Shown in pieces: positions 15,688 to 24,437 of a stretch of 64,000 nt of DNA. The notes beneath the pieces were generated by a model. That model saw only the letters and a program-made list of their open reading frames with translations, made no database searches and was not told the DNA's origin. Source of the stretch: Hyphomicrobiales bacterium (GTDB lineage: Bacteria; Pseudomonadota; Alphaproteobacteria; Rhizobiales; Rhizobiaceae); assembly GCA_900473045.1 (NCBI GenBank), contig UCKS01000032.1:1-64000 (forward strand), in the 5' to 3' direction. Position 1 is the first letter of the stretch; every line of letters begins with the position of its first letter. The position numbers were made by a program, and so were the translations under genes.

Positions 15688-16446
15688 ATGGCCGGCTATC
15701 TCAATGTCCAGACGCTCGAGGCCAACTTTCTGAACCCTGTGAAGACTATCTTCGACGTGCAGGGAAGTGGCCTTGAAGGCGGCAGGAATGGCAACGGCGA
15801 GTCCGTAAGCATGGAAATGACGGGCGGCGGTCTCGTTACCGCCGTCTATGAGAACTGCCTGATCAAAGATAAGGAGCAATACGAGTATGTGAACTGGCTC
15901 GGTGCGCGACTGAATGGCTCGTTCCGCTATATCAACGTCCCGATTATCACCGACTGGTTTGGGCCTTTCCCGACCATTGGCGGCCTGCCGACACCGATCG
16001 CAAGCGGCATTCCGCATTCTGACGGCTCATACTTCGACGACGGCTCCGGCTATAGCCAGGCTACCGTCTACGGCAAGGTACTTGAGAATGCAGGGCTGAA
16101 TTCGGGCACTCTTAAGCTCAGGCTTTATGGCGCAAGCCGCGACATTCGCTGGTCGGAATGGTTTTCTATTTACCACCCCGTCAAGGGGTGGCGGGCCTAC
16201 CGAAACTGGGACGTCGTCACCAAGAGCGCCGCCGGTTCCGAAGTCGATGGCGGAGCAGCCCGCACCTTCAAGGACTACACGCTGGCACTCGCACCACCTC
16301 TTCGTGAGGCGGTAACGGCCGGCACCCGCGTCGAGTTCGCGCGCCCTCGTTTTGTCGCTAAGTTCCCAACCGGATTTACGCTGCCATCGGTCGTTGAGGC
16401 GTTTTTCGTAACGCAGCAATCGATGCAGTTTGTGGAGGCTTTTTAA
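15688..16446 (+). CDS. Distal tail protein candidate (252 aa)
   Basis: ATG 15688 directly follows the tape measure stop and is preferred to an upstream frame running inside that gene. The protein is strand-rich with many aromatic residues (NWLGARLNGSFRYINVPI, RWSEWFSIYHPVKGWRAY). It sits in the slot normally held by the Dit-like hub protein right after the tape measure. That identity is inferred from position; no motif proves it. Confidence 0.7.
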   Translation: MAGYLNVQTLEANFLNPVKTIFDVQGSGLEGGRNGNGESVSMEMTGGGLVTAVYENCLIKDKEQYEYVNWLGARLNGSFRYINVPIITDWFGPFPTIGGLPTPIASGIPHSDGSYFDDGSGYSQATVYGKVLENAGLNSGTLKLRLYGASRDIRWSEWFSIYHPVKGWRAYRNWDVVTKSAAGSEVDGGAARTFKDYTLALAPPLREAVTAGTRVEFARPRFVAKFPTGFTLPSVVEAFFVTQQSMQFVEAF

Positions 16447-16614
16447 ATGTCAGTTCAACCAAAAGATTACATGCGTTTCCTCAGTACGGATGTCGAAAAA
16501 ATCATGGCCATTATCGTCGATCGATACGGGCGCAAGATGGCCGACGACATCGCCAGCGAGGTCATGAGCGATAAGCGGACACCAACGGTCGTATGGCCGG
16601 ACTGGAGATGCTGA
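16447..16614 (+). CDS. Small phage protein (55 aa), unknown
   Basis: The start codon follows the previous stop with no gap (TAAATG). The peptide is MSVQPKDYMRFLSTDVEKIM followed by a helical AIIVDRYGRKMADDIASEVM and a tryptophan-containing tail ending in Cys. The stop overlaps the next start (TGATG). It is too short for most gene finders but fits the tight coupling of its neighbours. Confidence 0.55.
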   Translation: MSVQPKDYMRFLSTDVEKIMAIIVDRYGRKMADDIASEVMSDKRTPTVVWPDWRC

Positions 16615-16826
16615 TGACCAGTTACGTGACCAGGGAGGAATACGAGCGCCTTACGGCTCGTCTGGATGAGATTGAGCGGAAGGCACCTGCACCATTCAAT
16701 GTGACTGTGACGGCCGCTGGAAACGATTGCGTCCGAGAGTGGGTGCGCCAAGGCATCGCGGAGGCGATAGAGGCCAATCGACGCGCAGGTGACTTCCACC
16801 GCCGATCCGCGCACCAAAGAGGCTAA
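16614..16826 (+). CDS. Small phage protein (70 aa) sharing a motif with the tape measure C-terminus
   Basis: Starts in TGATG overlap at 16614; ATGs at 16593 and 16608 are alternatives. The N-terminal half is a coiled coil (TREEYERLTARLDEIERK). The C-terminal half, NVTVTAAGNDCVREWVRQG followed by IAEAIEANRR, resembles the end of the tape measure protein, VQIQGASGDPHVRELVRQG followed by VAQAISEKN. The shared segment suggests a common binding partner at the tail tip or an ancient duplication. Confidence 0.65.
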   Translation: MTSYVTREEYERLTARLDEIERKAPAPFNVTVTAAGNDCVREWVRQGIAEAIEANRRAGDFHRRSAHQRG

Positions 16827-16857
16827 CCACCGGCTTCCACCCACCCATCCCCATTCA

Positions 16858-16879
16858 AAGGCTCGCTCACGCGGGCCTT
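16858..16879 (+). terminator. Weak terminator-like hairpin in the tail module
   Basis: AAGGCTCGC, loop TCAC, GCGGGCCTT gives nine pairs with one G-U. The bases after it (CTTCATTTC) are only partly T-rich. It lies in the 77-base gap before the 199-aa tail gene, similar in placement to the hairpins at 11519 and 12558. Confidence 0.45.
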
Positions 16880-16903
16880 CTTCATTTCTAGTCAGGAATA
16901 ATC

Positions 16904-17503
16904 ATGGGTTGGGTTCCCGACAACGTCATCGCCGCCTTGGGTCAAAGCCACCAGCTTGGAATCTTCCTGCGCATCGACACGACGCCTGCGCTTCATCTTT
17001 GGATGGGCGTCAACGACGTGCCGATCGGCTTCGACAGTATCGACCCAGACGGCACGGTCTATATGGGCGGCGGTCGTCTGGTTGGCGTTCCGACGCTCGA
17101 GGTGCTGGTTAACGGCACGTCGGACTCGGTGGAATTCACCATCTCCGGCGTGGATCCGGCAACCGGCGCGAAGATGCTAGAAAGCCTGCCTGCCGTTCGC
17201 GGCTGTGCGGTGCAGATGGGTCTGACTACGCTGGACGACTATTTCCAGCCAATGTCGAATGTCATTCCGATTTGGAATGGTTCGGCCAGCCACATCGGAG
17301 AGTCGAGCACGGCAGTGCAGGGCACCTCAAGCGCAACGTTGACGCTGTCTTTGTCCGTTGTGGCTGGGGAGAACACCCGGTCCCGCGCGGCTCGTGCCGT
17401 CTGGTCGTCTGCCCAGCAGAAGGCTTTTAGCCCTACCGACAAGTTCTGTGATGCGACGGCCCGCCTTGCACGCGGCGTCGCTCCAGTTTGGCCAAATTAT
17501 TGA
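16904..17503 (+). CDS. Tail-tip associated protein, unknown family (199 aa)
   Basis: A strand-rich protein beginning MGWVPDNVIAALGQSHQLGI and containing TPALHLWMGVNDVPIGFDSI and LEVLVNGTSDSVEFTISGV. It has no membrane or signal segment. Its place between the distal tail gene and the DUF6950/J-like genes suggests a hub or baseplate component. The C-terminal 40 residues are helical and basic. Confidence 0.7.
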   Translation: MGWVPDNVIAALGQSHQLGIFLRIDTTPALHLWMGVNDVPIGFDSIDPDGTVYMGGGRLVGVPTLEVLVNGTSDSVEFTISGVDPATGAKMLESLPAVRGCAVQMGLTTLDDYFQPMSNVIPIWNGSASHIGESSTAVQGTSSATLTLSLSVVAGENTRSRAARAVWSSAQQKAFSPTDKFCDATARLARGVAPVWPNY

Positions 17504-17513
17504 AGGAAGAAAG

Positions 17514-17705
17514 ATGCCAATTCCAAGAAGCTACAGCAATGACGACGTCGAGCGCATCATCAGCGCGGCCGAACGGTTGCATTGCATTATGAACTTTATG
17601 CTATCCGACAATTCGAGTCAGCTTTACATGAAATGGTTGGCCGAGCGTCCGGATCTCCCCGCCGCAGCGCACGCTGACGTGGTCGGCACTTCCGCGGATA
17701 TCTAA
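17514..17705 (+). CDS. Small phage protein (63 aa), 3' end overlaps an opposite-strand gene
   Basis: ATG 17514 follows GAAGGAAGA. The peptide (MPIPRSYSNDDVERIISAAE, then RLHCIMNFMLSDNSSQLYMK) looks like a small helical domain. The last 35 codons overlap the end of the GrlR-like gene on the other strand. The good ribosome site supports it; the overlap is the main reason for doubt. Confidence 0.55.
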   Translation: MPIPRSYSNDDVERIISAAERLHCIMNFMLSDNSSQLYMKWLAERPDLPAAAHADVVGTSADI

Positions 17706-17951
17706 CGTAGAACCACGGACTCCAAAGGCAGAGCCAGATAGTCGCTGCGCCGTATGAGGAGTGACAGTGATTGATCCGCTAAATCGGATCTCGTCCAGCA
17801 TCTCGTAGCTCCCGAGATACTGGTAGCCGCTGTCGCCACCGAACACTTTTCCGTCGCGGAACTCCACCACGCCACGGGCAAATTCTTTGCCAGGCAGACC
17901 GGAGTTCGGGTCGGCTTCAAAGAATATCGCGCTGTACTGACCTTCTAACAT
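17601..17951 (-). CDS. GrlR-like regulatory protein, moron on the opposite strand
   Basis: 116 aa from ATG 17951, preceded on the minus strand by GGGAGGCGTT. The sequence fits the GrlR family (PF16518 type): MLEGQYSAIFFE, then ARGVVEFRDGKVFGGDSGYQ, YLGSYEM, ITVTPHTAQ, SAFGVRG and a closing VKLTRIV. GrlR of enteropathogens binds and inhibits the activator GrlA; partners of the phage-borne relatives are unknown. The gene is transcribed against the whole tail module, as expected for a moron expressed from the lysogen. Confidence 0.8.
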   Translation of the reverse strand: MLEGQYSAIFFEADPNSGLPGKEFARGVVEFRDGKVFGGDSGYQYLGSYEMLDEIRFSGSITVTPHTAQRLSGSAFGVRGSTLDIRGSADHVSVRCGGEIRTLGQPFHVKLTRIVG

Positions 17952-18060
17952 AACGCCTCCCGTTTCAGCGCAACCTCGCACGAGGTTTGGCGGCTGTCTA
18001 CGACGCGTGCGCAACTTTTTGTTGTCGCCCCAGCCGCCAAGGCCACCCCAAGGACATCAT

Positions 18061-18477
18061 ATGGATTTGCGAGAATTTCTCGCCTTGCCACACCTGTTCG
18101 GGTGGGGTGGGGTGGTCGGCGACGACTGCACGACATGGTGCGCCTCATGGGTGCGCGAGCGCACTGGAATCGACCCGGCGGCCGCCCTGCGCGGCACCTA
18201 CTCGACAGAGATAGGAGCACACCGCCTCATAGCAAGGGCTGGAGGGCTTGTCGCTCTGGTCGAGCCGACACTGTTGCCAATCGGCCTGGTTCGCACTGAT
18301 GAGCCCACCGACGGCGACGTGGCCATCGTTCGTGCAGCGTCATTCGACGGCACCACAGTCTCCGAAATCTCAGCAATCAAATTTGGGCCGCTGTGGGCGA
18401 TGCTTTCTCCCGGCCGAGTGGTCGCGAAGAAGGCTGACCTCGTGGCCGCGTGGAGGTTTCCTCATGCTGCGCGATGA
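18061..18477 (+). CDS. DUF6950-like tail protein (138 aa)
   Basis: Starts at ATG 18061 (MDLREFLALPHLFGWGG). The motif DDCTTWCASWVRERTGIDPA followed by LRGTY resembles the DUF6950 proteins that occupy the NlpC/P60-like slot before the tail tip attachment gene in alphaproteobacterial phages. The Cys in DDC and a later polar strand could be a papain-like remnant, but the catalytic His is not obvious. The gene overlaps the next one by 14 bases. Confidence 0.8.
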   Translation: MDLREFLALPHLFGWGGVVGDDCTTWCASWVRERTGIDPAAALRGTYSTEIGAHRLIARAGGLVALVEPTLLPIGLVRTDEPTDGDVAIVRAASFDGTTVSEISAIKFGPLWAMLSPGRVVAKKADLVAAWRFPHAAR

Positions 18478-21121
18478 GCGGTTTTACTTAAATTCGTATA
18501 GCGACCCAGCGCAGCGGCTAATCTGGGAATACACACTCAGGCGCACCAGCACACTTTACCCCGTTGCTCGCCGAGACCCAATCTTCACCCCGATTTTTAC
18601 GGCTGTTCTTGGGTCCGGCGGCTTCGCCATCGGCGCCACCACGATCACCTACGCCTCGATCGCCTCCGCCATTGCCACCACGGCGCTTGGCATCCTTCTC
18701 ACGCCGACGGCACCAAAGCCGCCAAAGCCTGAAGACGGCAAGGTTCCGAAGACGCAGTCGATCCCTTATCGCGCGTGGGCCGTTGGCCGGATGCGTGTCG
18801 GCGGCTCCTACATGCTGTGGGAGGCCAAGGGGCGCAACCTTATGGCCGTTCAGGCCGTAGCCGGTCACCGCGTTTCGGCTTATCGGGGGTTCTGGCTTCA
18901 CGACAACCGAATTGATCTTTCTGACCTAGACGTAAACGGGTTCACGACCTTCGCAAGCGGCGATCGGTACGGGAACAACGTTCGGATTCTGACGCGAGTT
19001 GGTCTGCCAACAGAGACAGCTTACGTCCCGATTACGGACATTCTTTCCGCTGAAGGCATCTGGACGTCAGCGCATAGAGGAGATGGGCAAGCATCGATCG
19101 CAATGATCGTGCAGTCTGTCGATCCGCAGCAGCAGCAAAAGCGCTTCCCTTACGGCGCGCCGGTTCTTTCAACGGAACTTGATGGTGCCTTGTGCTGGGA
19201 CTTTCGTAATCCCGCACAAAGCCCGACCAATCCAGCCACATGGACGTGGACACGGAATGCGGCGCTCATCATGGCGTGGCACCAGTGCTTCAACGAGTTC
19301 GGCCACAAGCGCGACTACACCAAGGCTATCCTTCCCGTCATCGACATGTGGAAGGAAGAGGCCGACGTTTGCGACGAAGACGTACCTCTTGCGGGTGGTG
19401 GCACTGAGAAGCGCTACGAATGCAACGGGTACGACACGGCCGAGAACGGCCCGAAGGTTGGCACCAACGCTATCCTAGCAGCGTGCGACGGCTGGATTTG
19501 TGAGCGCGGCGATGGTGCCCTGCTGTTTACGGTTGGCAAGTTCCGTGAAAGCCGCTGCGGCGTCCTGACTGATGCCGACATTGTTGGACACCAGATCCAA
19601 TATGACGTTCTGCCGGAAGATGCGGTCAACCAGTTGGTTCCGCGCTTCACGTATCCGCCCACCGACTACACCACAAGCGATACCGACTTCTTTGAGGATG
19701 TGGCCGCTCAAGTAGAGTATGGCCGGATCCTGCGGCAGGAGGCTGATTACGGCTGGTGCCACCAGTGGCGGCAGGCTCGCCGCTTGGGTATTCGCGACTG
19801 GCGACGGCTTCAGCAAAAGAAGCGCGGTTCGATCGACGTTCGGTTCTCCGGCATCAATGCGATCTATTCGCGTTGGGTCAGACTGGCCACTCCGAAGCGC
19901 ATTTCGTCGCTGGATGGAGCCATTGTCGAAAATCGTCGTTCCGTCCTCGCGCTTATGCGCGGCGGCTTTCAAATGGACATCGTCAAGCACCCCGACAATA
20001 TCGACGACTGGAATCCAGCCGTAGATGAGGGCGCTCAGCCTCCGGTTCCAGATGCTCCAGACGCGGGCGAACTCGTTGTTCCTGTTATCAACGTCGTGCA
20101 GGCTAAACCTAGCGGCGGGTCAGTCTATATTCGCGTCGTCATTATCGACCCTGCGGATGATTCCCTAACTCCAGTTGTTCGCTATCGGGTGGTCGATAAC
20201 GGGTCAGGATCACCTGGCGCGTGGGTAGAACAAGAGTTCCCCGATGCAACTCCGGGCGTTCCTGTCGTTGGGTTCGTTGAGTTAAATACCAACGTTGTGC
20301 CGAGTGACAAGGCGCTGGAGGTTCAAGTCGCCTTCAAGGTGACGGGTGATCAATACTCAGACTGGTCGGTCACCGCAAACGTCACGTCAACGGTCAACCC
20401 AGATGCCCCGGCCGCGCTGACCGCATTCACGCAAACAGCGGCCGCGCCTCATCTCGGCAATGCTGTCTTCAGCTTCACGACGCCAAACGACGCCAACAAC
20501 AAGACCGTCAAGCTTTACCGGAAGGCGACGGGCGTTGCCCTGACGACAGCGGCCGATGTTATTGCGCAGTGCACCCAGGTTGGTGCACCGATCAATGTAA
20601 CGACAGCTGCGGCGACCTATCCCGGAATAGTCGACGGCGATGTCAGCCGGACCAACCAACTGACGAACGGCGACTTCCCTGGTGGCGTGAGTACCGGATG
20701 GACGGTCGGGACTAACTGGAGCACGGCAACTGGCGCGGCAGTTCACACCGCCGGGTCGACAAGCTCGATATTCCAGACCACGGCACTGACTCCCGTTGGA
20801 ACCGTGTTCCGCTATGCGTTTGATGTCTCTGCTGTATCCGCTGGGCAATTTACCCCGCGCCTAGCCGGCGGCACGACCGTGTCTGGGACGGCCATCTCGT
20901 CCAACGGCCATTTCCAAGGAAAACTGACGTCGGTAACGGGCAATACTTCGCTTAACATGCTCCCCGGAACCACCTTTGTGGGGCAGTTCGACAACGCCGT
21001 ACTCTATGCTGAAACGCCAACCTGCGCGCCACAAGGCGTCTGGGACTACTACGCCGTGCTGTTTAACGGTTCCGGCATCGCTGGCACGCCCAGCGCGCCG
21101 GTCGCCGTCACCATCATCTAA
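18464..21121 (+). CDS. Tail tip/host-specificity protein, J-like (885 aa)
   Basis: ATG 18464 lies within the end of the preceding gene after a GGAGG-containing stretch; the longer frame from 18248 runs through that gene and is rejected. Residues 1-100 include a hydrophobic stretch (IASAIATTALGILLTPTAP). The centre carries the J-like core with many aromatic and Cys residues (CWDFRNP, WKEEADVCDEDVP). The C-terminal 300 residues include a fibronectin-like segment and a beta-sandwich, NLTNGDFPGG-like (TNGDFPGGVSTGWTVG), resembling carbohydrate-binding modules. It likely forms the central tip fibre that contacts the cell surface. Confidence 0.85.
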   Translation: MLRDERFYLNSYSDPAQRLIWEYTLRRTSTLYPVARRDPIFTPIFTAVLGSGGFAIGATTITYASIASAIATTALGILLTPTAPKPPKPEDGKVPKTQSIPYRAWAVGRMRVGGSYMLWEAKGRNLMAVQAVAGHRVSAYRGFWLHDNRIDLSDLDVNGFTTFASGDRYGNNVRILTRVGLPTETAYVPITDILSAEGIWTSAHRGDGQASIAMIVQSVDPQQQQKRFPYGAPVLSTELDGALCWDFRNPAQSPTNPATWTWTRNAALIMAWHQCFNEFGHKRDYTKAILPVIDMWKEEADVCDEDVPLAGGGTEKRYECNGYDTAENGPKVGTNAILAACDGWICERGDGALLFTVGKFRESRCGVLTDADIVGHQIQYDVLPEDAVNQLVPRFTYPPTDYTTSDTDFFEDVAAQVEYGRILRQEADYGWCHQWRQARRLGIRDWRRLQQKKRGSIDVRFSGINAIYSRWVRLATPKRISSLDGAIVENRRSVLALMRGGFQMDIVKHPDNIDDWNPAVDEGAQPPVPDAPDAGELVVPVINVVQAKPSGGSVYIRVVIIDPADDSLTPVVRYRVVDNGSGSPGAWVEQEFPDATPGVPVVGFVELNTNVVPSDKALEVQVAFKVTGDQYSDWSVTANVTSTVNPDAPAALTAFTQTAAAPHLGNAVFSFTTPNDANNKTVKLYRKATGVALTTAADVIAQCTQVGAPINVTTAAATYPGIVDGDVSRTNQLTNGDFPGGVSTGWTVGTNWSTATGAAVHTAGSTSSIFQTTALTPVGTVFRYAFDVSAVSAGQFTPRLAGGTTVSGTAISSNGHFQGKLTSVTGNTSLNMLPGTTFVGQFDNAVLYAETPTCAPQGVWDYYAVLFNGSGIAGTPSAPVAVTII

Positions 21122-21141
21122 AATCTTGGAAGGATTAACTC

Positions 21142-24078
21142 ATGGGTCTTGTATCCACTGAGGCTGCGACCGTTTACGCCGACGGCCCGTCTGGCTTTCG
21201 AACGCAGCCGGACAAATCGGCGATTCGTGCGTTGTTTGCCCTGATCGATTCGCTGATTGCAAGTTCAGCAGCCGTTGGGGTAGCATGGAAGGCGTCGGTG
21301 CGGGTCGCCACCACGACCAACGGCACGCTTGCTTCCTCATTCGAGAACGGTGACACCGTCGATGGCGTTGTACTGGCTACGGGTGATCGTATCCTGCTGA
21401 AGGACCAGTCGGCGGGCGCGGCGAACGGCATTTATGTCGTTCAGGCGTCGGGCTCGCCGGTTCGGGCAACGGATGCCGATATCGAGGCCGAACTGATCAG
21501 GGCTGGCGTATTCGTTCAGGCGGGAGCGGCAAACGGCGGCAAGGCATGGGTCTGCAGTAATACTGCTATCACGGTTGGAACGACCAGCATCGTGTTCGTG
21601 CAGATCCCTGGTGTGTCAGCGCTAACGGTCCTTTCGACGGGGATAACCGACAGCACTGCCGCTGGGCGCGGTCTGCTGACCGCTGCGGATGCGGCCGCGC
21701 AATTGACGTTGCTAGGCATATCAACAGCCGGCGCAGCGATCGATGCTGTTTCAGCGCCAGTCGTCGCGCTTGGCCAGCGGATGGAGTGGGATCGCGACAG
21801 TGTCGTTGCCGCTTCTCCCGCGTTCTATGTGCCGCGCAGCATATCTGCTAGCATCGGCGCGACAAGTTTGAACTCGAGCTACGGCACGGCATCGACACAG
21901 CGTCCCAACCATGTGTCATTGCCCATCGGTTCGAGCGTGCAGCACGTTATCTATCTCGATCTCGCAGACCTTACCGCTCCGCAGAAAGTGGCGGTATACC
22001 CGACCGTGCCGACGAAGGCGCGGCCATCGGAGATCATCATCCTTGCTGTGATTAGGAGCTACCGGGTCGTCTGGTCAATTGAGGAAGTGCTCGAAACGTC
22101 CGACATGCAGAAGGATCGCGTCAATCTGCGATACCCGCTGGCTGTCGAGAAAGACAAGATCCTCGTTCCGACATTCTATGGATTGAACCGAGGGGAGGGC
22201 ACGACGGTCCTGTATTCGCCGGCAGATGGGTCACGGTTCTGGGAGTTTGACCGTCAAACGGCCTCCAGCACGGAAGACCGCATCGTTTATGATGCCGTTG
22301 CTGCTGCTGCTGGCGGCGTTCCCGTCCGGCTGCTCAGTGGCTCAGCGCAGCCGCGTATCCCGACCAGCAACCTCGTCGTTGAGATCGCCTCGGTGATGAC
22401 ACGCGAGGTGCATAGCAAACACGCTAAGGTGGGTTATACGCAGGGCGGCCTCGTCCCCAACATGTTCGAGTGCGGCGATGCGCCGGACGATGCCTATCTC
22501 TATTCGACGGATGCCACGACCGTTGTCGATACCACCAGCGCCGACCTGATCGCACTCGGATTGACGCGCGGTGTTTCGGGTGCTTCTTCTTATTATGGCG
22601 GCTTCCTACCAGAGGACACGCCACTTACAGGTTTCGTATTCGCCCGTGTCTATGTCCAGGCGACGGCCGACGACGTCTGGGGCGTGCCGCACCTCTACAT
22701 CCGTGGCAAGGGCGGCGTCCTGTCATCCGTCGATATGGTGATGGAGAAGCGCATCAGCGCCCGGGCGGCGATCTTTCAGTTCTTTACCCAGTATTCCTTC
22801 ACCGAACGGCCGACGCACTGGTTTCTCGGGGAATTCCAGAGCGGAACAGCGCGGGTTTACACCGGCGGTCAAATCTATATCGGCTCCGGTGAGCGTGGCT
22901 GGATTGCCCGTGACGATCGGCCGATCCGCCGGCGCGCGGATGTGCTCTATCCTTCGACGCATTATTCGGTAACCGGTCGCGAGCTTCCTTTCTTCCCGGC
23001 CTCTATCGTTGCCGAGCGAGACGACGAAAGCGGCTACCCCCTGACGATCTCGCGTATCAGCGGCAACACGCTCCCCTACATCGAGGAGCATACCGACGCC
23101 TTCAAGATCGATTACACCAAGGCCAGTTCTGCAATTAAGATGACCGCCGGCGGTAGGCACAAGCTGTCGGGCATGCGCTACGATCGCACAGTGAACATCG
23201 TGCGTAAGACCGGCCCCGTGACAGCCTCTCCGAAGATCCTTGTCATCGGCGATTCGATCACCTGGCGCGGTCTGGTGCCGTCAGTCTCGGCCAAACTCAC
23301 AGACATTGGACTGATACCGAGCTGGCTCGGCACCCTGAAAATGCTGGAAGAGTATCCGAGCACCTATTCGGCACTGTTTGCGGAAGGGCGCAGCGGGTGG
23401 GCGATTGGCGATTTCATCTATGAGCGGACGGCGCAACCGGCTGTGGAGGTGGGGGGTGAAACCGCCTATCTGGCCCGCACGTCAGAAGGCACCTATGGAA
23501 CCACCCGCCATCAGTTCAATCCGTTCATCCGGGACACCATCGGCGGCGACAATGCGGCTTATGTCCGCAATGGCAAGATCTTCGATCCGCGTTTCTATCT
23601 CAACCGGTTCTCCGGCCTGACGGCCGGCTTCAATGCCACCGACCCGGATCTCGTAATTATCGGCCTCGGCACGAACGACATCAACGAAGAGAATGCGGCG
23701 ATCGCGCTTGCCAGGGTTCAGGACGGGCTGAAGGCGATGATTGCGCAAACACGCACTGCCTTGCCGACAGCAAAAATCGGCATCTGGCTTCCTGCTCCAC
23801 CACGCAGCGGCATCTCCGATGCGAAGTGGCGCAATTGGTATGTGCCATGTGTTCGCGCCGTCCTCGCCTTGGTCGATACGATGGCGGATGCGAACGTCAA
23901 TATCATCGCGGCCTGGGCTCATATGACCGTTCAGTCCGGATATGCGTTCGGAGTAGCTGAGGCGGCCGGTGGGCAGCAATCCGGTTGGGTCAGCGATGAT
24001 CTGCACCCGGCCGCGCTTAATCGCCAGATGATCGCCGAAGCGATCGCCCAATGGATCGCCTGCGTCAAAGCACCTTAA
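21142..24078 (+). CDS. Tailspike/tail fibre with C-terminal SGNH esterase domain
   Basis: 978 aa. The N-terminal 160 residues hold a fibre module common in phages (VRVATTTNGTLASS, GDRILLKDQSAGAANGIYVV). The middle is strand-rich. The last 290 residues are an SGNH/GDSL hydrolase: block I GDSITWRG with nucleophile S705, block III GTNDIN with N845, and block V DDLH with D952 and H955. Such spikes remove acetyl or other ester groups from surface polysaccharide. The host locus at 39-50 kb makes a polysaccharide and encodes an O-acetyltransferase. Confidence 0.9.
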   Translation: MGLVSTEAATVYADGPSGFRTQPDKSAIRALFALIDSLIASSAAVGVAWKASVRVATTTNGTLASSFENGDTVDGVVLATGDRILLKDQSAGAANGIYVVQASGSPVRATDADIEAELIRAGVFVQAGAANGGKAWVCSNTAITVGTTSIVFVQIPGVSALTVLSTGITDSTAAGRGLLTAADAAAQLTLLGISTAGAAIDAVSAPVVALGQRMEWDRDSVVAASPAFYVPRSISASIGATSLNSSYGTASTQRPNHVSLPIGSSVQHVIYLDLADLTAPQKVAVYPTVPTKARPSEIIILAVIRSYRVVWSIEEVLETSDMQKDRVNLRYPLAVEKDKILVPTFYGLNRGEGTTVLYSPADGSRFWEFDRQTASSTEDRIVYDAVAAAAGGVPVRLLSGSAQPRIPTSNLVVEIASVMTREVHSKHAKVGYTQGGLVPNMFECGDAPDDAYLYSTDATTVVDTTSADLIALGLTRGVSGASSYYGGFLPEDTPLTGFVFARVYVQATADDVWGVPHLYIRGKGGVLSSVDMVMEKRISARAAIFQFFTQYSFTERPTHWFLGEFQSGTARVYTGGQIYIGSGERGWIARDDRPIRRRADVLYPSTHYSVTGRELPFFPASIVAERDDESGYPLTISRISGNTLPYIEEHTDAFKIDYTKASSAIKMTAGGRHKLSGMRYDRTVNIVRKTGPVTASPKILVIGDSITWRGLVPSVSAKLTDIGLIPSWLGTLKMLEEYPSTYSALFAEGRSGWAIGDFIYERTAQPAVEVGGETAYLARTSEGTYGTTRHQFNPFIRDTIGGDNAAYVRNGKIFDPRFYLNRFSGLTAGFNATDPDLVIIGLGTNDINEENAAIALARVQDGLKAMIAQTRTALPTAKIGIWLPAPPRSGISDAKWRNWYVPCVRAVLALVDTMADANVNIIAAWAHMTVQSGYAFGVAEAAGGQQSGWVSDDLHPAALNRQMIAEAIAQWIACVKAP

Positions 24079-24091
24079 CCGAGGAAACACG

Positions 24092-24331
24092 ATGACAGAG
24101 CAGAACAGAGACATTCAACGAAAGCTCCGGGAGCTTGGCCTGTATCCCGGCATGATCGACGGCGAGCTGGGGGCGACCACGGTTGCCGCCATCGAAAAGT
24201 TCCAGACCGCTCATGGGCTTGCCGCAACTGGCAAATTGAACGCCACCGTGCGGACGCTGCTGCTTGAGGATACCCGCAATCTTTCGACCGATGACGACGA
24301 TCAGCCAACAGAGGTTAAACCGGCCGACTGA
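24092..24331 (+). CDS. Peptidoglycan-binding domain protein (79 aa)
   Basis: A single PF01471-type domain: DIQRKLRELGLYPGMIDGELG followed by TTVAAIEKFQTAHGLAATGK. The C-terminal 20 residues are acidic and disordered. There is no signal peptide, so it may be part of the virion or act with the endolysin. It ends the rightward tail operon just before a hairpin and the opposite-strand insertion. Confidence 0.82.
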   Translation: MTEQNRDIQRKLRELGLYPGMIDGELGATTVAAIEKFQTAHGLAATGKLNATVRTLLLEDTRNLSTDDDDQPTEVKPAD

Positions 24332-24343
24332 CACCAGGTGCCG

Positions 24344-24361
24344 GGAGCGGTCAGCCGCTCC
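24344..24361 (+). terminator. Hairpin at the end of the late operon (weak terminator)
   Basis: GGAGCGG, loop TCAG, CCGCTCC, seven perfect pairs, without a following T-run. It is placed where the rightward late transcript should end before the opposite-strand gene at 24438. It may work with rho or only as an RNA end-stabiliser. Confidence 0.4.
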
Positions 24362-24437
24362 TGGGATTTGCCGATCTTATCGGCCACGGCCCACCGCGAT
24401 CCTCAAGTCTCATTGCGCACGTTCCACCTCCTAATTT

